This document shows, piece after piece, positions 1 to 7,245 of a stretch of 64,000 bases of DNA (position 1 is the stretch's first letter; every line of letters starts with the position of its first letter). Source of the stretch: Mycobacterium colombiense (GTDB lineage: Bacteria; Actinomycetota; Actinomycetes; Mycobacteriales; Mycobacteriaceae). Below the pieces are notes generated by a model. That model did not search any database, had not been told where the DNA came from, and worked only from the letters and a program-made list of their open reading frames with translations. Made by a program: the position numbers and the translations under genes. Location: positions 62,001 through 126,000 of the forward strand of contig NZ_LZSX01000085.1 in assembly GCF_001665835.1 (NCBI RefSeq). Reading direction: 5' to 3'.

Positions 1-580
1 GCGACATCTTGTCGTATGTGCGCGCGTCGGGCTTGGTCACCGCCATGACGATGAAGAACGACGCGTGCCTGGCGTTGCTGGAGAACCACTTCTCCCCGTT
101 GATGACCCAGTCGTCCCCGTCGCGGGTCGCGCTCGTCACGAACATCCCCGGATCCGAACCGCCCTGGGGTTCGGTCATCGAGTAGCACGAGGTGATCTCG
201 CCATCCAGCAACGGCTGCAGGTAGCGGGCCTTCTGCTCGTCGGTGCCGAACAGCGCGAGGATCTCGGCGTTGCCGGAGTCCGGTGCCTGGCAGCCGAACA
301 CCGAAGGCGCCCAACGGGAGCGCCCGAGGATCTCGTTGAGCAGTGCGAGCTTTACCTGGCCGAAGCCCTGGCCGCCGAGCTCCGGGCGCAGGTGCGCGGC
401 CCAGAGCCCCTGGTCCTTCACCTGCTGCTGCAGCGGCCGCAGGACGGCCATCATCTCGGGGTTTTGCTTGTCGTAGGGATCAAGGGCGACCAGGTCGAGC
501 GGTTCCAGCTCTTCGGTCATGAATTTTTCGACCCAGTCCAGCTTTGCTTGGTATTCGGGGTCCGTTTCGAAGTCCCACAC
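1..580 (-). CDS. fadE1: Acyl-CoA dehydrogenase FadE1, C-terminus outside window
   Basis: Flavin-dependent acyl-CoA dehydrogenase of fatty-acid beta-oxidation; only about 193 N-terminal residues lie in the window because the gene runs off the left edge. The mature part opens VWDFETDPEYQ and carries the family signature MTEPQGGSD followed by INGEKWFSSNARH, which contact FAD and acyl-CoA. The GTG at 580 is preferred because the protein similarity begins there. An in-frame ATG at 639 would add a poor, Arg-rich leader. Next to fgd2 (after an insert), it matches Rv0131c in remembered M. tuberculosis gene order. Family call is sure; the exact start and the gene name are less so. Confidence 0.85.
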   Translation of the reverse strand, partial: MWDFETDPEYQAKLDWVEKFMTEELEPLDLVALDPYDKQNPEMMAVLRPLQQQVKDQGLWAAHLRPELGGQGFGQVKLALLNEILGRSRWAPSVFGCQAPDSGNAEILALFGTDEQKARYLQPLLDGEITSCYSMTEPQGGSDPGMFVTSATRDGDDWVINGEKWFSSNARHASFFIVMAVTKPDARTYDKMS

Positions 581-676
581 GGCGGCCAACCAATCCCCGG
601 CGCAACGCCGCGCCGGCCTCGTCGATGAAGCCATCCCATCCTAGTGCGGGGGGTTCACCCCGGTTCCGGCAAGGAC

Positions 677-1396
677 CTATTCGTGCTCGCCGCGGGTGTC
701 GATGATCTGTTGGGCGATGTCGACCAGTTTTATCTGGTTCTCCTGCGAGAGCATCCGGAGCAAGTCGAAGGCCCGCACGTCGTCTACGCCGAAGCGTTCC
801 ATGATGATGCCCTTGGCCTGACCGATCCGGTCTCGCGTAGACACCGCCGAATACAATTGCTCCGCTTGGCTTCCGGCCAGGATCGCCGCGGCGGCGTGCG
901 CGGCGAACACGGAGCCGATGGTCTCGGCTTCGGCGTCCCACACATTGGCTTGATGGCTGAACAGGTTCAGTGCGCCGGCGGTGCGGTCCGCGGTGTACAG
1001 CTTGAAGGACAGGCTGCTGAGCACACCGAGCTCCACCGCGGCCGGCGCGTACTTGGGCCAGCGTGACTCGTTGCGCAGGTCATCGCTGCGCACAATCGTC
1101 TCCTGCAGGGCGGCCTCGGCGCAGGGCCCCTCGCCGAAGTCGTGCTGCAGCTTGTCGAGCTCCGCGGCCAGGCCGTCGGTGTCGGCCAGCGATTCGAACT
1201 CGCCGCCCTTTCTCACCAGCAGCACACCCGCGATGTCGACGCCCGGTATCACCTCCACGGCCATGGCGGTCACCTCGGCGAGCACCTGCTCGAGTCGGCG
1301 CGGCGCGGCGATCCCGCGGGCGAGCTCGGCCATTCGCACGGCCAGGTCGTGGTGGGAGCCCGGGTCTGAAACGTCCATAGGACCCCGATTCTGCAT
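677..1396 (-). CDS. GAF-ANTAR transcription antitermination regulator
   Basis: Predicted cytosolic RNA-binding regulator of 239 residues. An N-terminal GAF sensor domain (roughly 25-165; core FGEGPCAEAA and the WPKYAPAA segment) is followed by a C-terminal ANTAR domain (about 178-235; AKGIIMERFGV, then AFDLLRMLSQEN and the KLVDIAQQII helix). ANTAR proteins bind two-hairpin RNA motifs and prevent termination. No cognate hairpin pair is obvious nearby. An in-frame ATG at 1378 is an equally good start. It is divergent from the Mn-catalase across 143 bp. The signal sensed by the GAF domain cannot be read from sequence. Confidence 0.85.
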   Translation of the reverse strand: MQNRGPMDVSDPGSHHDLAVRMAELARGIAAPRRLEQVLAEVTAMAVEVIPGVDIAGVLLVRKGGEFESLADTDGLAAELDKLQHDFGEGPCAEAALQETIVRSDDLRNESRWPKYAPAAVELGVLSSLSFKLYTADRTAGALNLFSHQANVWDAEAETIGSVFAAHAAAAILAGSQAEQLYSAVSTRDRIGQAKGIIMERFGVDDVRAFDLLRMLSQENQIKLVDIAQQIIDTRGEHE

Positions 1397-1472
1397 GATT
1401 TGCCTAGTACCCGTAACCGTACGGTCGAGATCGGCGTATAAGTCGCGCGTTTAAAAACTGCCCGCCCCCCGA

Positions 1473-1497
1473 GTTTGGTGCAAAAGGCCCTGGGTAT
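1473..1497 (+). promoter_or_regulatory. SigF-type promoter of Mn-catalase
   Basis: GTTT at 1473-1476, exactly 15 nt, then GGGTAT at 1492-1497, matching the mycobacterial SigF consensus (GTTT-N15-17-GGGTA). It lies 42 nt before the GTG start and reads toward the catalase. Confidence 0.75.
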
Positions 1498-1539
1498 CCG
1501 CCGTCGACAACCCGATCTCGATCCTCCAGGGAGGCCCCA

Positions 1540-2439
1540 GTGTTTGTGCACAACAAAGATCTTCAATTCGAGGTTCGGGTCGATCGACCCGATCCGCGCT
1601 TCGCGTCGCTGCTGATGGAGCAGTTCGGTGGCGCCAACGGCGAACTGACCGCCGCGCTGCAGTACTTCACGCAGGCTTTCGTGCTGCGGCAAAAGAATCC
1701 GAAGATGTACGACCTGTTCATGGATATCGCGACCGAGGAGCTGAGCCACCTCGAGATGGTCGGATCGATGATCACGATGTTGCTCGACGGGCTCAACGAC
1801 GACCTCAAGATCGCCAACGAGAAATGTGACTGGATGCCGGCGGTGGCGTCCAACGGCGGCGGGCGGGACGGCCTCATCCACTCGGTGTCGGTCAACCCGC
1901 TGTTCCTGGTCCTCAGCGGCGGTGGGCCGGACGTCAAGGATTCCGGCGGAAACAACTGGACCGGCGCCTACATCGACGCCAACGGTGACCCGACCGTGGA
2001 CCTGCGCAACAACGTCGCGGCGGAATCGCGCGCCAAGATCGTCTATGAATACCTCAAGCAATTCACCGACGACCCCGGCGTGCAGGACACGCTGACGTTC
2101 CTGATGACGCGTGAGGTGGCGCACTATCAGCAATTCAGCGCCGCACTCAACGAGCTGCCGGTGAACTTCCCGCCCGGACAGTTGCCGGGTGACCCGCGCT
2201 TCCAGAACGTGGCATTCAACATGTCCAACGGTGGCGGCGAGTCGATCCGCGGCCCGTGGAACCAAGGCCAGGGGCCCTGGCCCGAGGGCATGGAATGGGA
2301 GTACGTAGAAAAGCCCGAAGAACAATGGCTGGGCGGCACCACGCGCAAGAACACCGGCGCCGCGGAGAACCCGCAGGGCTCACCGGCCGTCAACGCCGAG
2401 AAGCCGTTCACCCACGAACAGCACGTTCCCACAGGGTAA
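1540..2439 (+). CDS. Manganese catalase
   Basis: Non-haem dimanganese catalase, 299 residues, converting hydrogen peroxide to water and oxygen in the cytosol. The ferritin-like fold shows the metal ligands: Glu35 in GANGELTAAL, the TEELSHLEM helix (Glu66/67, His70), and the Glu/His pair in REVAHYQQF near residue 190. Length fits the family. The GTG start follows a strong AGGGAGG at 1528-1534. A SigF-type promoter lies just upstream and a strong hairpin downstream, so it is a single-gene unit. The convergent neighbour is a hemerythrin-like gene with the same promoter type, which supports a general-stress role. Not part of the remembered M. tuberculosis order here. Confidence 0.93.
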   Translation: MFVHNKDLQFEVRVDRPDPRFASLLMEQFGGANGELTAALQYFTQAFVLRQKNPKMYDLFMDIATEELSHLEMVGSMITMLLDGLNDDLKIANEKCDWMPAVASNGGGRDGLIHSVSVNPLFLVLSGGGPDVKDSGGNNWTGAYIDANGDPTVDLRNNVAAESRAKIVYEYLKQFTDDPGVQDTLTFLMTREVAHYQQFSAALNELPVNFPPGQLPGDPRFQNVAFNMSNGGGESIRGPWNQGQGPWPEGMEWEYVEKPEEQWLGGTTRKNTGAAENPQGSPAVNAEKPFTHEQHVPTG

Positions 2440-2453
2440 TTGGAACCGGAAAA

Positions 2454-2484
2454 GGCCGGGCGCCAAAGTAGTCGGCGCCCGGCC
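2454..2484. terminator. Bidirectional hairpin between convergent stress genes
   Basis: Perfect 11-bp inverted repeat GGCCGGGCGCC, 9-nt loop, GGCGCCCGGCC, placed between the stop codons of the Mn-catalase (2439) and the hemerythrin-like gene (2492). No T-tract, as is usual in mycobacteria. Confidence 0.75.
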
Positions 2485-2491
2485 TCCGGTG

Positions 2492-3070
2492 TCAGTGCAT
2501 CTGTGGATCGGGCGGATTGTCCTCGCCGCGGCCGGTCACCGCGTCGCGCACATGGTCGACCACCGCCGCACCCATGCCCACCGTTTTCAGCACCGCGGGG
2601 TTCGGCGGGGTGCCGGGATGCGGCCGGGTCGGGGCGATCTTCTTCCCGGCCTCCAGCTTCTCGCCGATCTTCTCCAAATCCGCACGGCTGAGCACTGTTT
2701 CGACTTGTGGCCAGACCTCGTTCTGTTCGTAGGCGATGTGTTCCCGGCCCGCCTTGACGAATTCCTGCAACGCATCGTGGTAATCGGGATCGCCCGGCTT
2801 ACCGTCCTCGAGGCGCTGCAGCAGCTTCTTGCCGGCCTGTTCCTGCTCGAGCGCCTTGTCGACGAGTCCGTCACCGATCGCTTCGCGGACCGCGGGCCAG
2901 AAGAACTGCTCCTCGATCGCTTCGTGCTGCGACTCGGCGATGATGAGGTTGTTCACCATGGTCTCCAGGCCGCTCGCCTGCGCACCGGAGCCCGACGGCG
3001 CGCCGTCGAGCGTCTCCAACAAACCGAGCACACTTTTGTGGTCCTGACGAAGAAAAGTGATTGCGTCCAT
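2492..3070 (-). CDS. Hemerythrin HHE-domain protein
   Basis: Protein of 192 residues with a hemerythrin-like four-helix bundle that binds a di-iron centre. Candidate ligands are His in the DHKSVLGLL helix, the ESQHEAIEEQFFWP helix, and the REHIAYEQNEVWPQ helix (His and Glu). The remaining C-terminus is Pro/Gly-rich and probably flexible. Mycobacterial HHE proteins are linked to peroxide or nitric-oxide responses. A SigF-type promoter lies 42 nt upstream, and the convergent gene is an Mn-catalase. ATG at 3070 is used; the start is preceded by GGAAGG. The reaction, whether oxygen or NO binding or catalase-like, is not visible. Confidence 0.88.
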   Translation of the reverse strand: MDAITFLRQDHKSVLGLLETLDGAPSGSGAQASGLETMVNNLIIAESQHEAIEEQFFWPAVREAIGDGLVDKALEQEQAGKKLLQRLEDGKPGDPDYHDALQEFVKAGREHIAYEQNEVWPQVETVLSRADLEKIGEKLEAGKKIAPTRPHPGTPPNPAVLKTVGMGAAVVDHVRDAVTGRGEDNPPDPQMH

Positions 3071-3110
3071 GCCGTGCCTTCCAGTTGGGGCTGTTAGAAG
3101 TTGCGTGCGG

Positions 3111-3135
3111 ATACCCGGAGCGGCGGCGCCGAAAC
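3111..3135 (-). promoter_or_regulatory. SigF-type promoter of hemerythrin-like gene
   Basis: Read on the minus strand: GTTT (3135-3132), 15 nt, GGGTAT (3116-3111). Spacer length is identical to that of the Mn-catalase promoter. Confidence 0.75.
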
Positions 3136-3155
3136 GCTAGGCGGCCGAGGTTCGT

Positions 3156-4250
3156 TCAGCGCAACTTCGGTAAGACGTTGGCGCGGTAGAACTCGATGGC
3201 GACGACGGGATCGTCTTGGGGAAAGTGCAGGAACGGGACGGCACCGGCGTCCAGCACCCGCTGCACGGCGTCGACGTGTGGAGCCGGGTCGGTACCGACG
3301 GTCCAGCCGGCCAGCACCTTGTCGATGGGGTTCGACTCGGCCGCGCGCTGGATCTCAACGGGATTGGGCTGATCGACGGCCCCGGCCGTGAAACGCCAGA
3401 GCGTGGCCGCCCGAGTGGCCTCGGCGTTGTCGCCGACGACCGCGAACAGTTCGGCGCGCTTGCCCAGCGTGGACGGGTCACGGCCGGCCGACTGCGCACC
3501 GGTAGCGAAGGCCGCCAACAGTTTTGGGTTGGTGACATCGCGGGCCTGGGTGATCCAGCCGTCCCCGCGCTGTCCGGCAAGCTTCGCGCTTTTCGGGCCG
3601 GCGGCGGCCACAAAGATCGGTGGTGGCGTGGTCGGAACGTCGTAGAGTTTCAACGAGTTCGTCTGGAAATAGCGGCCGGAGAACGAGATTCGCGTGCCGC
3701 TCCACAGCTGGCGGATGAGGTCGATCGCTTCGGCCAGCCGGTCGTGGCGCTCGGCGTAGTTGCCGTAGGCGTTGGTGGTGGCCTGTTCGTTGAGGTGCTC
3801 GCCGGTGCCCACCCCCAGAAACACCCTGTCCGGGTTGAGGATCGCCAGGGAGGCGAACGCCTGGGCGACCGTGGCGGGGTGATACCGGTAGGTCGGACAC
3901 GTCACCCCGGTGCCGAATGAAACGTGACTGGTGCCGCTGCCCACCAGCGCCAGCGTCAGCCAGGGGAACATCGCATGGCCTTCGTTGTCCTGCCACGGCT
4001 GGATGTGATCGCTGGCCCACACGTATTGAAAGCCCGCCTGTTCGGCCGCCTGAGCCTGTGCGACCAGCCGATCGGTGCGGAACTGTTCGTGGGAGAGCAC
4101 GAATCCCACGCCCTTGCCCGCCGGTGGTGGACCGCTGGACTTGCCATGGTCGCCGGCCGGTTTCGCGCATCCGTCGGCCACCCCGACGGACCCGAGCATG
4201 CCCGCACCGGCCGCCACCCGCCCGAACGCTCGCCGCGAGATGCCGGTCAC
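3156..4250 (-). CDS. fgd2: F420-dependent hydroxymycolic acid dehydrogenase-like protein, Tat-exported
   Basis: LLM-class F420-dependent oxidoreductase of 364 residues, strongly resembling Rv0132c (Fgd2/fHMAD), which oxidises hydroxymycolic to ketomycolic acids. The N-terminus has a Tat-like signal (SRRAFG), a hydrophobic stretch and a Cys near residue 27 (DGCAKP) compatible with lipoprotein anchoring, so it should act outside the membrane. Recognisable family blocks are VLSHEQFRTDRLV, ASDHIQPWQDNEGHA, and GVGTGEHLNEQA. The GTG start at 4250 puts the signal peptide at the N-terminus; a longer reading frame upstream overlaps the divergent acetyltransferase and is rejected. Ketomycolate use by this organism is inference. 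Confidence 0.9.
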   Translation of the reverse strand: MTGISRRAFGRVAAGAGMLGSVGVADGCAKPAGDHGKSSGPPPAGKGVGFVLSHEQFRTDRLVAQAQAAEQAGFQYVWASDHIQPWQDNEGHAMFPWLTLALVGSGTSHVSFGTGVTCPTYRYHPATVAQAFASLAILNPDRVFLGVGTGEHLNEQATTNAYGNYAERHDRLAEAIDLIRQLWSGTRISFSGRYFQTNSLKLYDVPTTPPPIFVAAAGPKSAKLAGQRGDGWITQARDVTNPKLLAAFATGAQSAGRDPSTLGKRAELFAVVGDNAEATRAATLWRFTAGAVDQPNPVEIQRAAESNPIDKVLAGWTVGTDPAPHVDAVQRVLDAGAVPFLHFPQDDPVVAIEFYRANVLPKLR

Positions 4251-4288
4251 CGGATCGGCATACCCGTCCCACCGGGCCTCACACGCAC

Positions 4289-4294
4289 TAGCGT
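4289..4294 (+). promoter_or_regulatory. -10 element of a likely leaderless transcript (GNAT gene)
   Basis: TAGCGT ends 7 nt before the ATG at 4302 and there is no Shine-Dalgarno sequence, the arrangement expected for a leaderless mRNA. Confidence 0.45.
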
Positions 4295-4301
4295 GTTGCG
4301 G

Positions 4302-4907
4302 ATGACCCCGCAGGTCCGACCGGCAGTCAAAGGCGATGTCCGCGCGCTGTCGCGCACGCTGGCGCGCGCGTTCTACGACGATCCGGTGATGATCTGGCTG
4401 ATTCCCGATCAGGACAAGCGGACCGCGCACCTGGCCCGCCTGTTCGCGACGATGACGCGCCACCACCACCTGTCCCGCGCGGGCGTGGAGGTGGCCTGCG
4501 CGGACGCGGGTATCGCCGCTGCGGCGCTGTGGGATCCGCCCGACCAGTGGCAGGAGACGTCTCGCGCGCAGCTGGCGATGACCCCGACATTCATCCGGGT
4601 GTTCGGCCTGCACTCGATGCGAGGACGCGCGATCCAGGACTTGATGAAGAGCGTGCACCCCGCCGAACCGCACTGGTATCTGGCCGTGATCGGCAGCGAT
4701 CCGGACGTCCGTGGCAAGGGATTCGGTCGGGCGTTGATGAGGTCGCGGCTGGACCGCTGCGACGCCGAGTACTGCCCGGCCTATCTCGAGTCGAGCAAGC
4801 CCGAAAACGTGCCCTACTACGAGCGATTCGGCTTCACGGTCACCCGCGAGATCGCCCTGCCCGATGGTGGTCCGACCCTGTGGGCCATGTGGCGCCCGCC
4901 GCGCTAG
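4302..4907 (+). CDS. GNAT-family N-acetyltransferase
   Basis: Acetyl-CoA-dependent acyltransferase of 201 residues. The acetyl-CoA-binding motif A is DVRGKGFGRALMRSRL near residue 145, followed by the C-terminal YYERFGF strand typical of the fold. The acceptor substrate is unknown. It is divergent from fgd2 with only 51 bp between start codons and matches Rv0133 in the remembered order. The ATG at 4302 is the first residue of the conserved N-terminus and probably is also the transcription start. Confidence 0.88.
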   Translation: MTPQVRPAVKGDVRALSRTLARAFYDDPVMIWLIPDQDKRTAHLARLFATMTRHHHLSRAGVEVACADAGIAAAALWDPPDQWQETSRAQLAMTPTFIRVFGLHSMRGRAIQDLMKSVHPAEPHWYLAVIGSDPDVRGKGFGRALMRSRLDRCDAEYCPAYLESSKPENVPYYERFGFTVTREIALPDGGPTLWAMWRPPR

Positions 4908-4935
4908 CGGATAGACGGATTGGCGCTCTGCCCGC

Positions 4936-4961
4936 GTTTAACCCCCCGATGGGGCGGGCAA
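4936..4961 (+). promoter_or_regulatory. Weak SigF-like promoter candidate
   Basis: GTTT (4936-4939), 16 nt, GGGCAA (4956-4961), upstream of the DUF5709 gene. The -10 matches GGGTAT at only four of six positions, so this is tentative. Confidence 0.3.
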
Positions 4962-4971
4962 CCGTTTTGGC

Positions 4972-5325
4972 ATGAGCGATAACCCCCAGGCGGACGAGCT
5001 GGTGGATCCGGCGGACTTCCCCGAAGAGGGCGGCCCGGGTGACACCCTGAATGCGAGCGAAGGTACCGACTCGGACGAGCTGCGCAATGACGACGGCGAC
5101 ATCGTCGTCGACCCCCCTGAGGACTGGAGCGAGGCCAACCGGTTCGGCATGACGGCCAGGGAGGAGCGCGAGGGCGAATCCCTCGATTCGCGGTTGGCGG
5201 CCGAGGAGCCCGACGTCCCCGATGCCATCGAGCCGGTCGACGACAAACCGCGGCGCGCCCATCGGGGCCAGATCGACGGCACGCCCGAAGATGGTGACTC
5301 GCTGTACGACGTCGTCGACGAGTAA
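4972..5325 (+). CDS. DUF5709 acidic protein
   Basis: Very acidic, low-complexity protein of 117 residues without cysteine or membrane segment, matching the actinobacterial DUF5709 family (DELRNDDGDIVVDPPEDWSEANRFGMTA core and C-terminal EDGDSLYDVVDE). Function unknown; the composition suggests an intrinsically disordered protein. It stands alone between the GNAT gene and a convergent TetR gene. A weak SigF-like element lies just upstream. Confidence 0.8.
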   Translation: MSDNPQADELVDPADFPEEGGPGDTLNASEGTDSDELRNDDGDIVVDPPEDWSEANRFGMTAREEREGESLDSRLAAEEPDVPDAIEPVDDKPRRAHRGQIDGTPEDGDSLYDVVDE

Positions 5326-5359
5326 GTCAGTGTTCGGCTGTTTACTGCAGCTATCGCAC

Positions 5360-6034
5360 TCAGGGTGTGCTGCGCCAGCCGGCGATGCCGGTCGCGATCA
5401 TCCGCAGCTGCTTGACCGCGAGCCGGCGGATGTCTTCGGTCGCCGCGGTGCTCTGCGAATCCTCGATGGCCTCCGCGATCACGATCATGGCGTTGACGAA
5501 CAGGGTCGCCAGCACGTTGAGATCCTCGGTGGTCCACTTGTTCAGCCCGGGGAATCGCGCCAGGTCGGTGGCCAGTTCGGAGGTGATCAGCCGGATCTCG
5601 GTGCGAATGGCGTACCGCAGCACCGACAAGCCGCTGTTGCGCTCGCGGCCGATGAGCCGCCAGTGTTCGCGCCTGTCGGCGACGCTGGCGACCAGGATCT
5701 CGACGGACGACTCGATCACCCGGTTCGGGTCGAGCTTGCCGGCACGGGCATCACGCAGGGTGTCGCGCAGGCTGCGGAACGACTCGTCGATCAAGACCAG
5801 GCCGAGGGCCTCCATCGATTCGAAATGCCGGTAGAACGCGGCCGGGACGATCCCGACCTCGCGGGTCACCTCGCGCAGGCTCAGGCTGGAGAAGCTGCGG
5901 TCCTGCAACAGCTTGAGTGCCGCGGCGATGATGGCCCGCCGGGTCGCCTCCTTGCGCTCCTCCCGTGACTGGCTTTCGCGCGAGCGCTCGCGGACGGAGC
6001 CGCGCCCGCGTGAGCTAGGAGTACGGCTGTTCAC
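5360..6034 (-). CDS. TetR regulator of the desaturase pair (DesT-like)
   Basis: TetR-family repressor of 224 residues. The DNA-binding helices are in the segment ATRRAIIAAALKLL to REVTREVGIVPAAFYRHF (about residues 30-75), with an unusually Arg/Ser-rich tail before it. It is divergent from a ferredoxin reductase/acyl desaturase pair, the same gene arrangement as the Pseudomonas DesT system, where the repressor reads the acyl-CoA saturation state. The GTG at 6034 is chosen because it gives a sensible N-terminus; the longer frame overlaps the divergent gene. A perfect palindrome covers this start codon, suggesting autoregulation. Confidence 0.85.
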   Translation of the reverse strand: MNSRTPSSRGRGSVRERSRESQSREERKEATRRAIIAAALKLLQDRSFSSLSLREVTREVGIVPAAFYRHFESMEALGLVLIDESFRSLRDTLRDARAGKLDPNRVIESSVEILVASVADRREHWRLIGRERNSGLSVLRYAIRTEIRLITSELATDLARFPGLNKWTTEDLNVLATLFVNAMIVIAEAIEDSQSTAATEDIRRLAVKQLRMIATGIAGWRSTP

Positions 6035-6043
6035 TGTGTGAAC
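6029..6043. promoter_or_regulatory. Palindromic TetR operator
   Basis: Perfect inverted repeat GTTCAC-TGT-GTGAAC in the divergent TetR/reductase region, overlapping the TetR start codon. A second half-site, TGTTCACT, lies at 6106-6113 inside the first codons of the reductase gene. Confidence 0.6.
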
Positions 6044-6104
6044 CCTACCACAGCTAGGCATTAAACCCTTGACTGCATGGGTGCCGTGGCAGCACGGTGT
6101 ACAT

Positions 6105-7208
6105 ATGTTCACTCAAACCGCTCAAGCTTCTGGCCGAGTCCTCGCGCGGACCCTTCGGCAGCGCGTGTTGGGTTCAGAGCTGTTGGACCTGCTGACCGGT
6201 CCACACGGGGTCGACCGCTACACCGAGCTGGTGGCGCCGACGTGGACGCTGGGCGAAGCCCGCGCCAAAGTGACCGACGTGCGCCGGAGCACCCCGCGCA
6301 GTGTCACCCTGACCCTGACCCCCAACGACACCTTCCTGTCCGCCCACAGCCTGAAGGCCGGCCAGTTCGTCAACCTCACCGTCGAGATCGACGGCCGCCG
6401 GCACAGCCGCTGCTATTCGCCCGCCAATGCCGAGGGAACGGCCAGCCTCGAGTTGACCATCGGCCGGCACGAGGGCGGCCTGGTCTCGAACTATCTGTAC
6501 GAACACGCCCGCCCCGGCATGGTGGTGGGTCTGACGGGCACCGGCGGTGACTTCACGCTGCCGGCGCGCGGACCGCAAAGCCCGCAGCGCATCCTCTTCG
6601 TTTCCGGGGGTAGCGGTATCACCCCCGTCCTGTCGATGGCGCGCACCCTGATCGCCCGGGGCCATCCGGGCGAGATCGCATTCATCCAGTACGCCCGCAC
6701 GCCCGCCGAGGCGTGCTACCGCGACGAGCTGGCCGCGATGGCCTCGGTGCGGGTGCTGCACGGCTATACCCGATCCGACGACGGCGACCTCACCGGGCGG
6801 TTCGGTCCGGAGCACCTGGCCGCCGCGATGCCGTCACCCGATGCGGTATTCGTCTGCGGTCCAACGCCTCTGGTCGAGGCCGTCCAGTCGCACTGCGACA
6901 ACGTGTACACCGAGAGCTTCGTGCCGCCGGGCTTCGATGCGCCGGCGAATCCGTCTGGCGGACGAGTCACGTTCGCCGACAGCGGAGTTGACATCGTCGA
7001 CGACGGGCGGCCGCTGCTGGAGCAGGCCGAATCGGTGGGCCTGACGCCCGAAAACGGATGCCGGATGGGCATCTGCCACACCTGCACGCGGCGCAAAACC
7101 GCCGGCACCGTGCGCAACCTGGTCACCGGCGCGGTCTCGACCGCTCCCGATGAGGACGTGCAGATCTGCGTGTCCGTTCCGGTCGGTGACGTGGACCTGT
7201 CGCTGTAA
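6105..7208 (+). CDS. Ferredoxin-NAD(P)H reductase, electron donor to the desaturase
   Basis: Protein of 367 residues with a reductase module followed by a plant-type 2Fe-2S domain, resembling Rv3230c, the partner of DesA3. FAD site: SRCYSPAN near residue 103; NAD(P) site: ILFVSGGSGITPVLSM near 165-180; iron-sulfur cysteines in NGCRMGICHTC and in QICVS near the C-terminus. It passes electrons from NAD(P)H to the membrane desaturase encoded 37 bp downstream. The ATG at 6105 starts MFTQTAQ; an upstream in-frame start would lie in the operator region. No clear ribosome-binding site. Confidence 0.92.
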   Translation: MFTQTAQASGRVLARTLRQRVLGSELLDLLTGPHGVDRYTELVAPTWTLGEARAKVTDVRRSTPRSVTLTLTPNDTFLSAHSLKAGQFVNLTVEIDGRRHSRCYSPANAEGTASLELTIGRHEGGLVSNYLYEHARPGMVVGLTGTGGDFTLPARGPQSPQRILFVSGGSGITPVLSMARTLIARGHPGEIAFIQYARTPAEACYRDELAAMASVRVLHGYTRSDDGDLTGRFGPEHLAAAMPSPDAVFVCGPTPLVEAVQSHCDNVYTESFVPPGFDAPANPSGGRVTFADSGVDIVDDGRPLLEQAESVGLTPENGCRMGICHTCTRRKTAGTVRNLVTGAVSTAPDEDVQICVSVPVGDVDLSL

Positions 7209-7245
7209 AAGGCCATCACAGCCCAAAACGCTTGGAGGACGAGCA

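Noticed and set aside
580..639. Start of fadE1 at ATG 639
   Set aside because: The added residues are Arg-rich and lack any resemblance to acyl-CoA dehydrogenases; GTG 580 begins the conserved sequence.
1410..1440. GGGTAC upstream of the GAF-ANTAR gene as a SigF -10
   Set aside because: No GTTT occurs 15-17 nt before it on the minus strand, so the second half of the promoter is missing.
1270..2325. Minus-strand frame of 351 codons opposite the Mn-catalase
   Set aside because: Low-complexity composition, no ribosome-binding site, and opposite a gene with complete metal ligands.
3156..4673. A 505-residue version of Fgd2
   Set aside because: The extra N-terminal part lies in the divergent acetyltransferase gene and would hide the Tat signal peptide.
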